64,000 nucleotides of DNA from Streptomyces longwoodensis (lineage in GTDB: Bacteria; Actinomycetota; Actinomycetes; Streptomycetales; Streptomycetaceae): assembly GCF_001514125.1 (NCBI RefSeq), contig NZ_KQ948558.1, positions 186,001 through 250,000 on the forward strand, read 5' to 3'. The notes beneath the pieces are model-generated. The model did no database searches and was not told the origin of the DNA. It was given only the letters and a program-made list of their open reading frames with translations. The position numbers were made by a program, and so were the translations under genes. Positions 1 through 8,446 of this stretch are shown in pieces. How positions within the stretch are numbered: the stretch's first letter is position 1; every line of letters starts with the position of its first letter.

Positions 1-834
1 AAGTCGGTGCTCATCGCCAAGGTCCAGGACGAGGCCGGCCACGGCCTGTACCTGTACTCCGCCGCCGAGACGCTGGGCGTGGACCGTGCCGACCTCCTCG
101 ACGCCCTGCACCACGGCCGCCAGCGCGCCTCCGCCACCTTCAACCACCCGGCGCTGACCTGGGCGGACACCGGCGCCATCGCCTGGCTGACGGACGGCGC
201 CGCCGTGATCAACCAGGCCCCGCTGTGCCGCACGTCGTACGGGCCGTACGCACGGGCCATGCGCCGCGTCTGCCAGGAGGAGGCCTTCCACGTGCGCCAG
301 GGCTACGACCTGATGCGCGCCCTGTGCGAGGGCACACCCGAGCAGAAGGCGATGGCGCAGGACGCGGTGGACCGCTGGTGGCTGCCGGCCGTGGCGCTGA
401 TGTTCGGGCCGCCCGACACCGAGGCGGGCGGGTCCGACGCGCGCACCGCCGCGCTCGGCGCCGCCGTCTCGCGCCGCGCGATGGCCTGGGGCATCAAGCG
501 GCACACCAACGACGAGCTGCGCCAGCGCTTCGTCGACAGTTGCGTCCCGCAGGCCGAGCGCCTGGGCCTGACCCTGCCCGACCCGGCGATCCGCTGGAAC
601 GAGGAGCGCGGGCACTACGACTTCACCCCGATCGACTGGGACACCTACCGCACGGCCCTGGGCGAGGAGACCCACTGGGCGCGCCGGCGCATCGACCACC
701 GCAGGGCCGCCCACGAGGACGGCGCCTGGGTCCGGGAGGCCGCCGCCGCGTACGCGGCCCGCGAGGAGGCAGCCGGGCCACCGGCCGGTCCCGGCGCGGA
801 CGTCCCCCGGCAGACGCAGGAGGAGCGCGCATGA
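1..834 (+). CDS. paaA: 1,2-phenylacetyl-CoA epoxidase subunit A (5' partial)
   Basis: Catalytic subunit of the multicomponent monooxygenase that epoxidises the ring of phenylacetyl-CoA in aerobic phenylacetate breakdown. The window opens inside the gene in frame 1, so the start and the first part of the protein are missing. About 277 residues are visible. Two di-iron ligand motifs are seen: EAGH at the start of the fragment and EAFH in EEAFHVRQG near visible residue 95. The C-terminus is an Ala/Glu/Arg-rich tail. The stop overlaps the paaB start (ATGA), which indicates translational coupling. Identity is also supported by the following B, C, D and E genes in canonical order. Confidence 0.95.
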   Translation, partial: KSVLIAKVQDEAGHGLYLYSAAETLGVDRADLLDALHHGRQRASATFNHPALTWADTGAIAWLTDGAAVINQAPLCRTSYGPYARAMRRVCQEEAFHVRQGYDLMRALCEGTPEQKAMAQDAVDRWWLPAVALMFGPPDTEAGGSDARTAALGAAVSRRAMAWGIKRHTNDELRQRFVDSCVPQAERLGLTLPDPAIRWNEERGHYDFTPIDWDTYRTALGEETHWARRRIDHRRAAHEDGAWVREAAAAYAAREEAAGPPAGPGADVPRQTQEERA

Positions 835-1142
835 ACCGCGACGACGAGGGCGCGCCCGCGTCCTGGGAAGTTTTCCTGCGGGCCCGCCGCGGACTCGCCC
901 ACCAGCACGTGGGCTCGGTGCGGGCCACCGGTCCCGACGCGGCGCTGGCCGTCGCCCGCGACCTGTACACGCGCCGCGGCGACCCGCTGTCGCTGTGGGT
1001 GGTGCGCTCGGACGCCGTGCACACGGCGTCCCCGGACGAACGCGACCCGTACTTCGCGGGCGCCCGGCACAAGCCGTACCGCTACCCCGAGCACTTCCCG
1101 CCGCTCACCGAGAAGGGGACCGAGGGTGACCACGACCAGTGA
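831..1142 (+). CDS. paaB: 1,2-phenylacetyl-CoA epoxidase subunit B
   Basis: Small PaaB subunit (103 aa), which helps assemble the PaaABCE oxygenase; it carries no metal centre. The sequence begins MNRDDEG, continues with WEVFLRARRGLAHQHVGSV, and has the conserved ending HKPYRYPEHFPPL. The length matches the usual 95-105 residues. The start is the ATG overlapping the paaA stop. Its end overlaps the paaC start by 17 bp. It is one cistron of a tightly packed operon and has no independent promoter visible. Confidence 0.93.
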   Translation: MNRDDEGAPASWEVFLRARRGLAHQHVGSVRATGPDAALAVARDLYTRRGDPLSLWVVRSDAVHTASPDERDPYFAGARHKPYRYPEHFPPLTEKGTEGDHDQ

Positions 1143-1926
1143 GACGCGGACGGACACCTCCGCCGTCCCCTCCGCCGACGCCGACCTCGCGACCTACCTG
1201 CTGCGCCTGGGCGACGACGCCCTGGTGCTCGGGCAGCGGCTGTGCGGGTGGATCACGCGGGCGCCCCTGATCGAGGAAGACCTGGCCCTGTCCAACATCG
1301 CCCTCGACCTCGTCGGCCACGCGCGGACGCTGTTCACCCTCGCCGGGCGGCTCGACGGCACCGGCCGCACCGAGGACGACTTCGCCTTCACGCGCCGCGA
1401 ACGCGAGTTCACCAACGCCCTGCTGACCGAGCTGCCCAACGGCGACTTCGCGGTGACCGTCGCGCGCCAGCTCGCCCACACCCACTACGCGTCGCTGCTG
1501 TACGAGGCCCTGGCCGGCTGCCCGGACCCGGAACTCGCCGCCTTCGGCGCGCGGGCGGCCAAGGAGGTGGCCTTCCACCGGCTGCACGCCGACCGCTGGG
1601 TCCGTCAACTGGGTCTCGGCACACCGGAGAGCGCGCGCCGGATGCAGCGGGGCCTGGAGCGGGTGTGGCCCTACACGGCCGAACTCTTCGACGAGGACGA
1701 CGTCGTACGACGCCTCGCCGCCACCGGCACGGTGCCCTCACCGGCGCCGCTGCGCCCCGAGTGGGAACGGCGCGTCACCGAGGTGGTCACCGGCGCGGGG
1801 CTCACCGTGCCGACGCCCTCCTGGCAGGCGCGCGGCGGCCGTTCGGGTCTGCACACCGAGGAGTTCACCGACCTGGTCGGAGAACTGCAGTCGGTGCACC
1901 GGCAGTTCCCCGGGGGGACCTGGTGA
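1126..1926 (+). CDS. paaC: 1,2-phenylacetyl-CoA epoxidase subunit C
   Basis: Structural partner of PaaA in the epoxidase (266 aa), with the same ferritin-like helical fold but not the catalytic centre. Typical stretches are LRLGDDALVLGQRLCGW and EDLALSNIALDLVGHAR near residues 25-65, then KEVAFHRLHADRWVRQLG in the middle. The start is GTG at 1126, inside the paaB end. The stop TGA overlaps the GTG of paaD. Length is within the family range of about 250-270. Confidence 0.94.
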   Translation: MTTTSETRTDTSAVPSADADLATYLLRLGDDALVLGQRLCGWITRAPLIEEDLALSNIALDLVGHARTLFTLAGRLDGTGRTEDDFAFTRREREFTNALLTELPNGDFAVTVARQLAHTHYASLLYEALAGCPDPELAAFGARAAKEVAFHRLHADRWVRQLGLGTPESARRMQRGLERVWPYTAELFDEDDVVRRLAATGTVPSPAPLRPEWERRVTEVVTGAGLTVPTPSWQARGGRSGLHTEEFTDLVGELQSVHRQFPGGTW

Positions 1927-2483
1927 GCGCGGCGGTGGACGCGGCGGTGGACACCGACGAGAACGCCGTGAGCAGCGCCGCCCGGCACACCGCAGCGCCC
2001 CTCGGCGTCGCGGAGGTGCGCGGCCGGGTGGAGGCCCTGCCCGACCCCGAGCTGCCCGTGATCGGCCTCGGCGACCTGGGGGTGGTGGGCTCCGTCGGCC
2101 CCGGACCGGACGGGGTCGTGGAGGTGGAGATCACCCCCACTTACCTGGGCTGCCCCGCGCTGCCCGCGATCACCGCCGCCGTCCAGGAGGTGCTGGCCGC
2201 CTGTGGCCACCCCGACGGCCGGGTGCGGCAGGTGCTGTCCCCGCCCTGGACGACCGACCGCATCACCCCCGAAGGGCGGCGCACCCTCGCCGCCCACGGC
2301 ATCGCCCCGCCGCTGCCCGCCACGGGCGGCGGCCCGGTCGCCGTGGAGCTGGGCGCGGTCGCCTGCCCGCACTGCGGTTCGCGCGCCACCCGGCCGCACA
2401 GCCCCTTCGGCCCGTCCCGCTGCCAGTCGGTGCTGTGGTGCACGGCGTGCCGCGAACCCTTCCCCCACCTGACCGCGCTGTGA
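1923..2483 (+). CDS. paaD: Phenylacetyl-CoA epoxidase accessory protein D (MIP18-type)
   Basis: Maturation factor thought to help insert iron-sulfur or di-iron centres into the epoxidase (186 aa). The N-terminal half is a MIP18/DUF59 domain with LPDPELPVIGLGDLGVV and TYLGCPALP. The C-terminal part is a zinc ribbon with CPHC near residue 150 and CTAC near residue 175. The GTG start at 1923 overlaps the paaC stop. There is an alanine-rich N-terminal extension of about 30 residues before the domain. It is part of the paa operon. Confidence 0.93.
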   Translation: MSAAVDAAVDTDENAVSSAARHTAAPLGVAEVRGRVEALPDPELPVIGLGDLGVVGSVGPGPDGVVEVEITPTYLGCPALPAITAAVQEVLAACGHPDGRVRQVLSPPWTTDRITPEGRRTLAAHGIAPPLPATGGGPVAVELGAVACPHCGSRATRPHSPFGPSRCQSVLWCTACREPFPHLTAL

Positions 2484-2491
2484 GGCACACC

Positions 2492-3658
2492 GTGAACACC
2501 GCCGCCACCCCGCCGGCCATCCTGCGGCCGGACATGTCCGCCGACCGGCCCGGGCCCGGGGGCGCGCGCACCCACTGGCACCCCGTGACGGTCGCCGAGG
2601 TGTGCCCCCTCACCCCGGACGCCGTGGCCCTCACCCTGGAGGCGCCCGCCGCGCTGCTCCAGGTCTTCGCCGACCGTCCCGGTCAACACGTCGTCGTCCG
2701 CCACCGACGGCCCGACGGCGAACTGCGCCGCACCTACTCGCTGTGCCCGCCGCCGGACGACCCCACGGCCCTCCGCCTGGTGATCAAGCGCGGGTCACCG
2801 GACGGCTTCGGCGCCCTCGCCGCCCGACTGGCCCCCGGCGACCGCCTCGAACTGTCGCCCCCGACCGGCCACTTCGCGCTGCCCGACCTGCCCGGCGCCC
2901 ACCACGTCCTGATCGCGGGCGGCTCCGGCATCACCCCGCTGGCCGCGCTGGCCGCCGACGCCCTGCGCCGGGACCCCGCCTGCCGGGTGTCCCTCGTCCA
3001 CTCCGTGCCGACCGCCGCGCACGCCCTCCTCTCCGACGAACTCGCCGCCCTCAAGGACACGTTCCTCGACCGCTTCACCGTCCAGTACGTGCTCACCCGC
3101 GACGAGGGGGCCGCCGGGAGCGGCACGTTCCGCGGCCGCATCGACGCCGGTCTGCTGTCGCGTCTGCTGACCGTGCTCGACGCCCGGCCCTCCGGCGACA
3201 CCACGTTCGCCCTATGCGGGCCCCGGGGCCTGATCGACACCGTGCGGCGGTTCCTGGACGGCTGGGGCGCGCAACCGGAGCTCGTCCGCTGGGAGTTGTT
3301 CACCTCGGACGCCGCACCCGCGGCCCCCGCACCGCCCGCCGTCACCCACGGCACCCCGCCGCCGCCCCCGGCCGCCGGGGCCGGGCACGTCACCGTCCTG
3401 CTCGACGGACACCGCCGGCACGCCACCGTCGGGCCGCAGGACACGGTGATCCTCGACGCCCTGCTGCGCGCGCACCCGGACGTGCCGTACGCCTGCCGCG
3501 AGGGCGTGTGCGGGAGCTGCCGCGCCAAGGTGCTGTCGGGACGGGTGCGGGCCGACCGGCAGCACGCCCTCGACGACCGCGACCGCGCCGCGGGCTACAC
3601 GCTCGTGTGCCGGGCGCGCCCGGAGACCCCCGAGGTCGTCCTGGACTTCGACGCATGA
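2492..3658 (+). CDS. paaE: 1,2-phenylacetyl-CoA epoxidase reductase subunit E
   Basis: Electron-transfer subunit (388 aa) that passes electrons from NADPH through FAD and a [2Fe-2S] cluster to the oxygenase. Order: FAD-binding barrel with RRTYSLCPPPDD, NAD-binding domain with LIAGGSGITPLAAL, an Ala/Pro linker, then a plant-type ferredoxin domain with CREGVCGSC and a fourth Cys in LVCRA. I chose GTG 2492 because an AGG sits six bases upstream. GTG 2480, overlapping the paaD stop, and ATG 2534 are alternatives. It is the last gene of the paa operon visible here. Confidence 0.93.
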   Translation: MNTAATPPAILRPDMSADRPGPGGARTHWHPVTVAEVCPLTPDAVALTLEAPAALLQVFADRPGQHVVVRHRRPDGELRRTYSLCPPPDDPTALRLVIKRGSPDGFGALAARLAPGDRLELSPPTGHFALPDLPGAHHVLIAGGSGITPLAALAADALRRDPACRVSLVHSVPTAAHALLSDELAALKDTFLDRFTVQYVLTRDEGAAGSGTFRGRIDAGLLSRLLTVLDARPSGDTTFALCGPRGLIDTVRRFLDGWGAQPELVRWELFTSDAAPAAPAPPAVTHGTPPPPPAAGAGHVTVLLDGHRRHATVGPQDTVILDALLRAHPDVPYACREGVCGSCRAKVLSGRVRADRQHALDDRDRAAGYTLVCRARPETPEVVLDFDA

Positions 3659-3781
3659 CACCCGACCGCGCGTGCCCGGCCTCCGGGACACGAGCCCACC
3701 CGACCGCGTGACCGCCGCCGAGCACGGCGCACCCTGCCCCGACCACCCCGCACCGCCCGCCCCCAGCGAAGGAGACGTACG

Positions 3782-4558
3782 TTGAGCAGCACCGCCCGCC
3801 TTGCAGGCAAGACCGCCCTGGTCACCGGCGGCAGCCGGGGAATCGGCCGGGCCATCAGCCGTCGCCTCGCCCGCGAGGGCGCGCTGGTGGCCGTGCACTA
3901 CGGCCACGACCTGACCGCCGCCGAGCGGACCGTCAAGGAGATCGAGACCGACGGCGGCCGGGCGTTCGCCGTCCACGCCGAACTCGGCGTGCCCGGCGAC
4001 GCCGACACCCTGTGGTCCGCCTTCGACCGGGCGCTCGCCGACCAGGGCGCGGACGACGGCCTGGACATCCTGGTCAACAACGCGGGCATCACCGTCCCGC
4101 GCCCCCTCGCCGACGTCACCGAGGCCGACTACGACCGGGTGTTCGCGATCAACACCAAGGCGCCGTTCTTCATCATCCAGCGCGGCCTGTCCCGGCTGCG
4201 TGACGGCGGCCGGATCGTCAACGTCTCCTCCGTGGCCACCCGGGTCGCGTTCCCGGCGATCGTGTCGTACACGATGACCAAGGCCGCCCTCGACTACCTC
4301 ACCCTGACCCTCGCCCAGGAGCTGGGCCCGCGGGGCATCACCGTCAACGCGGTCGCCCCCGGCTACACCGAGACCGAGATCAACCCCACGCTGGCGGTCC
4401 CGGAGATCCGCCGCCGCTACTCCGAGGCGTCCGCCTTCAACCGGCTCGGACAGCCCACGGACATCGCCGACGTGGTCGCCTTCGTCGCGAGCGACGACGC
4501 CCGCTGGGTGACCGGCCAGTGGATCGACGCCTCCGGCGGGGCCCACCTCGGCGTCTGA
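3782..4558 (+). CDS. Short-chain dehydrogenase/reductase (SDR)
   Basis: Classical NAD(P)-dependent SDR of 258 aa. The Rossmann motif TGGSRGIG lies near residues 16-23, NNAG near 100, Ser in VNVSSVATR, and the catalytic YTMTK near 160. The start is TTG 3782, behind a good AAGGAG at 3769-3774; an upstream ATG with a ribosome site is lacking. It lies 123 bp after paaE and 85 bp before kynA on the same strand, so it may open the kynurenine operon. Its substrate cannot be read from the sequence. A role in tryptophan or kynurenine side-product handling is only inferred from position. Confidence 0.85.
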   Translation: MSSTARLAGKTALVTGGSRGIGRAISRRLAREGALVAVHYGHDLTAAERTVKEIETDGGRAFAVHAELGVPGDADTLWSAFDRALADQGADDGLDILVNNAGITVPRPLADVTEADYDRVFAINTKAPFFIIQRGLSRLRDGGRIVNVSSVATRVAFPAIVSYTMTKAALDYLTLTLAQELGPRGITVNAVAPGYTETEINPTLAVPEIRRRYSEASAFNRLGQPTDIADVVAFVASDDARWVTGQWIDASGGAHLGV

Positions 4559-4643
4559 CCGCCCGGCCCCGCCGGCCCTCCCCCCACACCCGCCGCACCC
4601 TCACGCGGCCGTGGTCCGCACGACCGCAGCACCAGGAGATGCG

Positions 4644-5492
4644 ATGAACGACCGCTCCACCGCGCTCGCCGACCCGATCGCGGACGACGCCCTGACCCGG
4701 CCCTTCACCGGCGCCAGCCCCTACGACAGCTACGTGCACGCCTCCGTGCTCAACTCGATGCAGCAGCCGCTCACCGACGCGCCGGACGAGATGGGCTTCC
4801 TCGTCACCACCCAGGTGATGGAACTCTGGTTCACCCTGATCGTCCACGAGTGGCGCACCGCGCGGGTGGCCTTCGCCAAGGACGACCTGCCGGCGGCCAT
4901 GGACGCCCTCACCCGCAGCCGGCGCGCGCTGACCGCGCTCAACGGTTCCTGGGCACCCATCGCCGCCCTGACGCCCGCCCAGTTCAACGGCTTCCGGGCC
5001 GCGTTCGGCAAGGCGTCGGGCTTCCAGTCGGCGATGTACCGGCACCTGGAGTTCCTGCTCGGCGACAAGTCCGCCGGACTGCTGCGCTCCCACCGGGGCG
5101 ACCCCGCCGTCCACGAGGCGCTCAGCGAGACCTACCGCGAACCCTCCCTGTACGACGAGGTGCTGGGCTTCCTGCACCGCCAGGGCCTGCACGTGCCGAT
5201 GCGCGTACGCGAGCGGGACGTCACCCAGCCGTACGCCTCCGACCCCGGGGTGGTGGACGTGTGGCGGGAGATCTACGCCGGCCCGCAGCACCACCCGCAC
5301 CTGGCGCTGGGCGAGTTGCTCACCGACATCGCCGAACTGGTCACCCGCTGGCGCTTCGAGCACGTCCTGGTGGTGCGCCGCGCCATGGGCTCGAAGCCCG
5401 GCAGCGCCGGCTCCTCGGGCCTGGCGTGGCTGGAACAGCGCGCGGCCCGCCCGGTCTTCCCCGAGCTGTGGGAGGTGCGCGGTGACGTCTAG
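4644..5492 (+). CDS. kynA: Tryptophan 2,3-dioxygenase
   Basis: Heme enzyme that opens the indole ring of L-tryptophan to N-formylkynurenine, the first step of the kynurenine pathway (282 aa, normal length). Family motifs are PYDSYVH near the N-terminus, LVTTQVMELWFTLIVHEW, FNGFRAAFGKASGFQS, and the heme-ligand region RWRFEHVLVVRRAMG followed by a Gly/Ser loop. The start is ATG 4644, with AGGAG at 4634-4638. Its end overlaps the next gene by 11 bp, and kynB and kynU follow, so the operon is translationally coupled. Confidence 0.95.
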   Translation: MNDRSTALADPIADDALTRPFTGASPYDSYVHASVLNSMQQPLTDAPDEMGFLVTTQVMELWFTLIVHEWRTARVAFAKDDLPAAMDALTRSRRALTALNGSWAPIAALTPAQFNGFRAAFGKASGFQSAMYRHLEFLLGDKSAGLLRSHRGDPAVHEALSETYREPSLYDEVLGFLHRQGLHVPMRVRERDVTQPYASDPGVVDVWREIYAGPQHHPHLALGELLTDIAELVTRWRFEHVLVVRRAMGSKPGSAGSSGLAWLEQRAARPVFPELWEVRGDV

Positions 5493-6330
5493 GGTCATCT
5501 CCGCCTTCGCCGCCGAGGAGGAGCAGCGCGTCCTGAGCCTGAAGCCGGTCCTGGCACCGGTGCACGGCCGCTACGGCGACCACCCCCACCAGGTGTACGA
5601 CGCCTGGCCCGCGGACGACCCGGACGCGCCGCGGGTGATCCTGCTGCACGGCGGCTACTGGCGCTACGACCGCATGCACCTGACCCCGTTCGCCGCCTAC
5701 CTGGCGGAGCAGGGCTTCGACGTCCTGCTGCCCGGCTTCCGCCGCTCGGGCGGGGCGGGCGGCTACCCGGAGACCTTCGACGACGTCGCCCGCATCGTCG
5801 ACACGCTGCCCGACGGGCGGCCGTACGTCCTGGCGGGGCACTGCTCGGGCGGGCACCTGGCCCTGTGGTGCGCCGCGCGCGGGCTGCTGTCGGCCGGCTC
5901 GCGCTGGCACACCCGCACCCTGCCGACGGGCGTCCTCGCCCTGGCGCCGCTCACCGACCTCGTCGCCACCCGCGACGACGACCTCAGCAACGGCGCCGCC
6001 CTGCAACTCCTCGGCGGTCCCGAGCACTTCGCGGAGCGCCTGCCTGAGGTCGACCCGCTGACCCTGCTGCGCGGCGCGGGCACGACCGGCGTGCCGACCG
6101 TCCTGCTGCACGGCGCGGTCGACGAGGAGGTCCCGCTCACCCAGTTCGCCGACTACGCGGCCGTCCACCGCGACCTGCGCACGGTCGTCCTGCCCGGCAC
6201 CGGCCACTACACCCTCATCGAACCGGGCGCGCCCGGCGCGCGGGCCGTCGCCGACACCCTCCGCGAGCTGGCGGCCACTTTCCCGGAGCGCCGACCGGAA
6301 CCGGCCCACGAGGAGACCGCGCACCGATGA
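5482..6330 (+). CDS. kynB: Kynurenine formamidase (arylformamidase), alpha/beta-hydrolase type
   Basis: Hydrolyses N-formylkynurenine to kynurenine and formate (282 aa). The alpha/beta hydrolase fold shows the oxyanion motif HGGYW near residue 55, a nucleophile elbow GHCSGGH at 119-125, Asp in GAVDEEVPL and His in GTGHYTL. In homologues I know, the elbow is GHSAGGH, so the nucleophile position here is Cys121 rather than Ser. GTG 5482 has GGGAGG seven bases upstream. The stop overlaps the kynU start (ATGA). Position between kynA and kynU makes the assignment strong despite the changed elbow. Confidence 0.88.
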   Translation: MTSRVISAFAAEEEQRVLSLKPVLAPVHGRYGDHPHQVYDAWPADDPDAPRVILLHGGYWRYDRMHLTPFAAYLAEQGFDVLLPGFRRSGGAGGYPETFDDVARIVDTLPDGRPYVLAGHCSGGHLALWCAARGLLSAGSRWHTRTLPTGVLALAPLTDLVATRDDDLSNGAALQLLGGPEHFAERLPEVDPLTLLRGAGTTGVPTVLLHGAVDEEVPLTQFADYAAVHRDLRTVVLPGTGHYTLIEPGAPGARAVADTLRELAATFPERRPEPAHEETAHR

Positions 6331-7595
6331 CCACCACGCCGACTGCTTCCCCTGCGACGACCGACCTGGCCGAGGTCGCCGCGCGCCTCGACGCCGAGGA
6401 CCCGCTGGCGCACGCGCGCGACCGCTTCCTGCTCCCGCCGGACGTCGTCTACCTCGACGGCAACTCCCTCGGTCCGTTGCCCGCCGCCGTCCCGCCGGTC
6501 CTCACCGACGTCATGACCCGGCAGTGGGGCACCGACCTGATCGGCTCCTGGAACGACAACGGCTGGTGGGAGGCGCCGCTGCGGGTGGGCGACGCGATCG
6601 GCGCGCTCCTCGGCGCCGCGCCGGGACAGACCGTCGCGGGCGACTCCACCAGCGTGCAGCTGTACACCGCCCTGGACGCGGCCGTCGCGCTCCGGCCGGG
6701 CCGCACCCTGCTCGTCACCGACCCCGGGCACTTCCCCACCGACCGCTACGTGGCCGCCGCGGTCGCCGAGCGCCGGGGACTGGAGCTGCGACGGGTGCCG
6801 CCGGCCGAGCTGCCCGGGTTCCTGCGCGCCGAGGGCGAGCGGGTGGCCGTGGTCAGCTACTCGCCCGTCGACTTCCGCACCGGCGAGCTGTTCGACATGC
6901 GGGCCCTGACGCGGGCCGCGCACGACGCGGGCGCCCCGGCCGTGTGGGACCTGTGCCACGCGGCCGGCGCCCTGCCCGTCGAACTGGACGCCCTCGGCGT
7001 CGACTTCGCCGTGGGGTGCGGCTACAAGTTCCTCTCCGGCGGCCCCGGCGCACCCGCGTACCTATACGTGGCCCACCGCTACCACGCCGAGCTGCGCACG
7101 CCGCTGCCCGGCTGGACCGGCCACGCGGACCCCTTCGGCCTCAGCAGGGACTACGCGCCCGCGCCCGGCATCGCCCGGGCCCGCATCGGCACACCCCCGA
7201 TCCTGTCCCTGCTCGCCCTCGAAGCGGCCCTGACCGCCTACGACGGCGTGGACCTCGCCGACGTCCGGGCCAAGAGCCTGTCGCTGACCGGGTTCTTCCT
7301 GCGCTGCGCCGACGAGCTGCTCGCCCCGTTCGGCTTCACCTCCGTCACCCCGGCCGACCCGGACCGCCGCGGCAGCCAGGTCTCCCTGCGCCACCCGCAC
7401 GCCCACGCCCTGACGCGCGCGCTGGCGGAGCGGGGGGTGATCGCCGACATGCGCGCCCCCGACCTGCTGCGCTTCGGCGTCCACGGGCTCTACACCAGCC
7501 ACGGCGACCTGCTCACGGCGGCAGGGTGCCTGCGCGACATCGTGGCCGAGGGGGCGTACGACCCGACGCCGCGGGTGACGGGGCCGGTGACCTGA
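6327..7595 (+). CDS. kynU: Kynureninase
   Basis: PLP enzyme that cleaves kynurenine to anthranilate and L-alanine (422 aa). Visible features are YLDGNSLGPLP near residue 35, substrate/PLP contacts in DSTSVQLY, DLCHAAGALPVEL with the cofactor-pairing Asp, and the PLP lysine in GCGYKFLSGGPG near residue 235. Length matches the family. It is the last gene of the kyn operon and converges on a TetR gene across a hairpin. The three enzymes together turn tryptophan into anthranilate plus alanine. Confidence 0.95.
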   Translation: MTTTPTASPATTDLAEVAARLDAEDPLAHARDRFLLPPDVVYLDGNSLGPLPAAVPPVLTDVMTRQWGTDLIGSWNDNGWWEAPLRVGDAIGALLGAAPGQTVAGDSTSVQLYTALDAAVALRPGRTLLVTDPGHFPTDRYVAAAVAERRGLELRRVPPAELPGFLRAEGERVAVVSYSPVDFRTGELFDMRALTRAAHDAGAPAVWDLCHAAGALPVELDALGVDFAVGCGYKFLSGGPGAPAYLYVAHRYHAELRTPLPGWTGHADPFGLSRDYAPAPGIARARIGTPPILSLLALEAALTAYDGVDLADVRAKSLSLTGFFLRCADELLAPFGFTSVTPADPDRRGSQVSLRHPHAHALTRALAERGVIADMRAPDLLRFGVHGLYTSHGDLLTAAGCLRDIVAEGAYDPTPRVTGPVT

Positions 7596-7606
7596 GGGGA
7601 CACACG

Positions 7607-7656
7607 GGTGAGCAGTCCCGGCGTCCGACGGAGGCCGGGAGGTCGGGCCGCTCACC
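7607..7656. terminator. Nested inverted repeat between kynU and tetR
   Basis: The outer arms GGTGAGC (7607-7613) and GCTCACC (7650-7656) enclose inner arms TCCCGGC (7616-7622) and GCCGGGA (7634-7640) with an 11-nt loop. It lies between two convergent genes and overlaps the tetR stop, so it probably works as a two-way terminator. There is no T tract, as is common in Streptomyces. Confidence 0.6.
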
Positions 7657-8332
7657 GTTCCGGTCCGACCTCCATCAGACGGCGCAGCTCGGGAAGCAGC
7701 GTGTCGATGTCCTGTCCGCTGCGGAACGCGATGACGGTCGTGCCCCCGGAGCCCGACGGGGAGGGGCGCGCGGGGAAGAGGGCGAGGACCTCGCGCATGG
7801 CCTCGTCCACCTCGGCGACCGGGTCGGCCGACTCGCCGCGCAGCCAGCGCCGCAGCACGTGGTTGTGGGCGGAGACCACTGCCGCGGCCATCAGCTCGGC
7901 CCGCAGCGACGCCGATTTCGTCGGGTCGCCCATCCAGGCGGCGATGAACTCGCGGAACAGCCGCTGGTAGCGGGCCACGCTGGCGATCTCACGGTCCCGC
8001 AGGGCGGCCACCTTGCTGGTGAGCGCGTAGCGCCGCCGCGCCAGGTCCCCCTCGTCGAGGTAGTGCAGCAGCACCAGCCGTACCGCGTCGGACACGGCGA
8101 CCAGGGCGGTGCTGTGGCTGGAGGTGGCCAGCCGGTGGTCGATCAGCTCCAGGAGCCGGTCGTGGTCGGGGAAGATCACGTCTTCCTTGGACCGGTAGTG
8201 CCGGAAGAACGTCGTCCGTCCGGCCCCTGCCCGCTCGGCGATGTCGTCGACGGTCGTCTGCTCGTAACCGCGTTCGTCGAAGAGGGCGAACGCGGCGTCG
8301 GCCAGGCGGACCCGTGCAGGTGGCTTGCTCAT
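7652..8332 (-). CDS. TetR family transcriptional regulator
   Basis: 226 aa. The N-terminal TetR helix-turn-helix covers about residues 5-55, with ALFDERGYEQTTVDDIAERAGAGRTTFFRHYRSKE split over helix 2-4 motifs; the rest is a ligand-binding helical domain. It is transcribed toward kynU and away from the HEAT-repeat gene at 8447, with 114 bp between the divergent starts. The ligand and target are unknown. The kyn operon has its own start far away, so control of kyn is not evident. Confidence is high for family only. Confidence 0.9.
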   Translation of the reverse strand: MSKPPARVRLADAAFALFDERGYEQTTVDDIAERAGAGRTTFFRHYRSKEDVIFPDHDRLLELIDHRLATSSHSTALVAVSDAVRLVLLHYLDEGDLARRRYALTSKVAALRDREIASVARYQRLFREFIAAWMGDPTKSASLRAELMAAAVVSAHNHVLRRWLRGESADPVAEVDEAMREVLALFPARPSPSGSGGTTVIAFRSGQDIDTLLPELRRLMEVGPER

Positions 8333-8393
8333 GGACGGTTATCTTTCCCCCTCGTCCCGCGCGTGTGCCACTCGCCCCTCCCCGGCGCCGGGC

Positions 8394-8425
8394 TTGACCT
8401 TGACACGGTGACAAGGCCTTCACTG
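8394..8425 (+). promoter_or_regulatory. MerR-type promoter/operator before the HEAT gene
   Basis: A -35-like TTGACC (8394-8399) is followed by a long spacer holding an interrupted palindrome CCTTGnCACnGTGnCAAGG (8398-8416), then a weak -10 around 8419-8425. A 19-bp-spaced promoter with a dyad between its elements is the hallmark of MerR-family activation. The MerR gene itself is the second gene downstream, so autoregulation is likely. Confidence 0.65.
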
Positions 8426-8446
8426 CTGGCCGAGGAGGTGGTCCCC

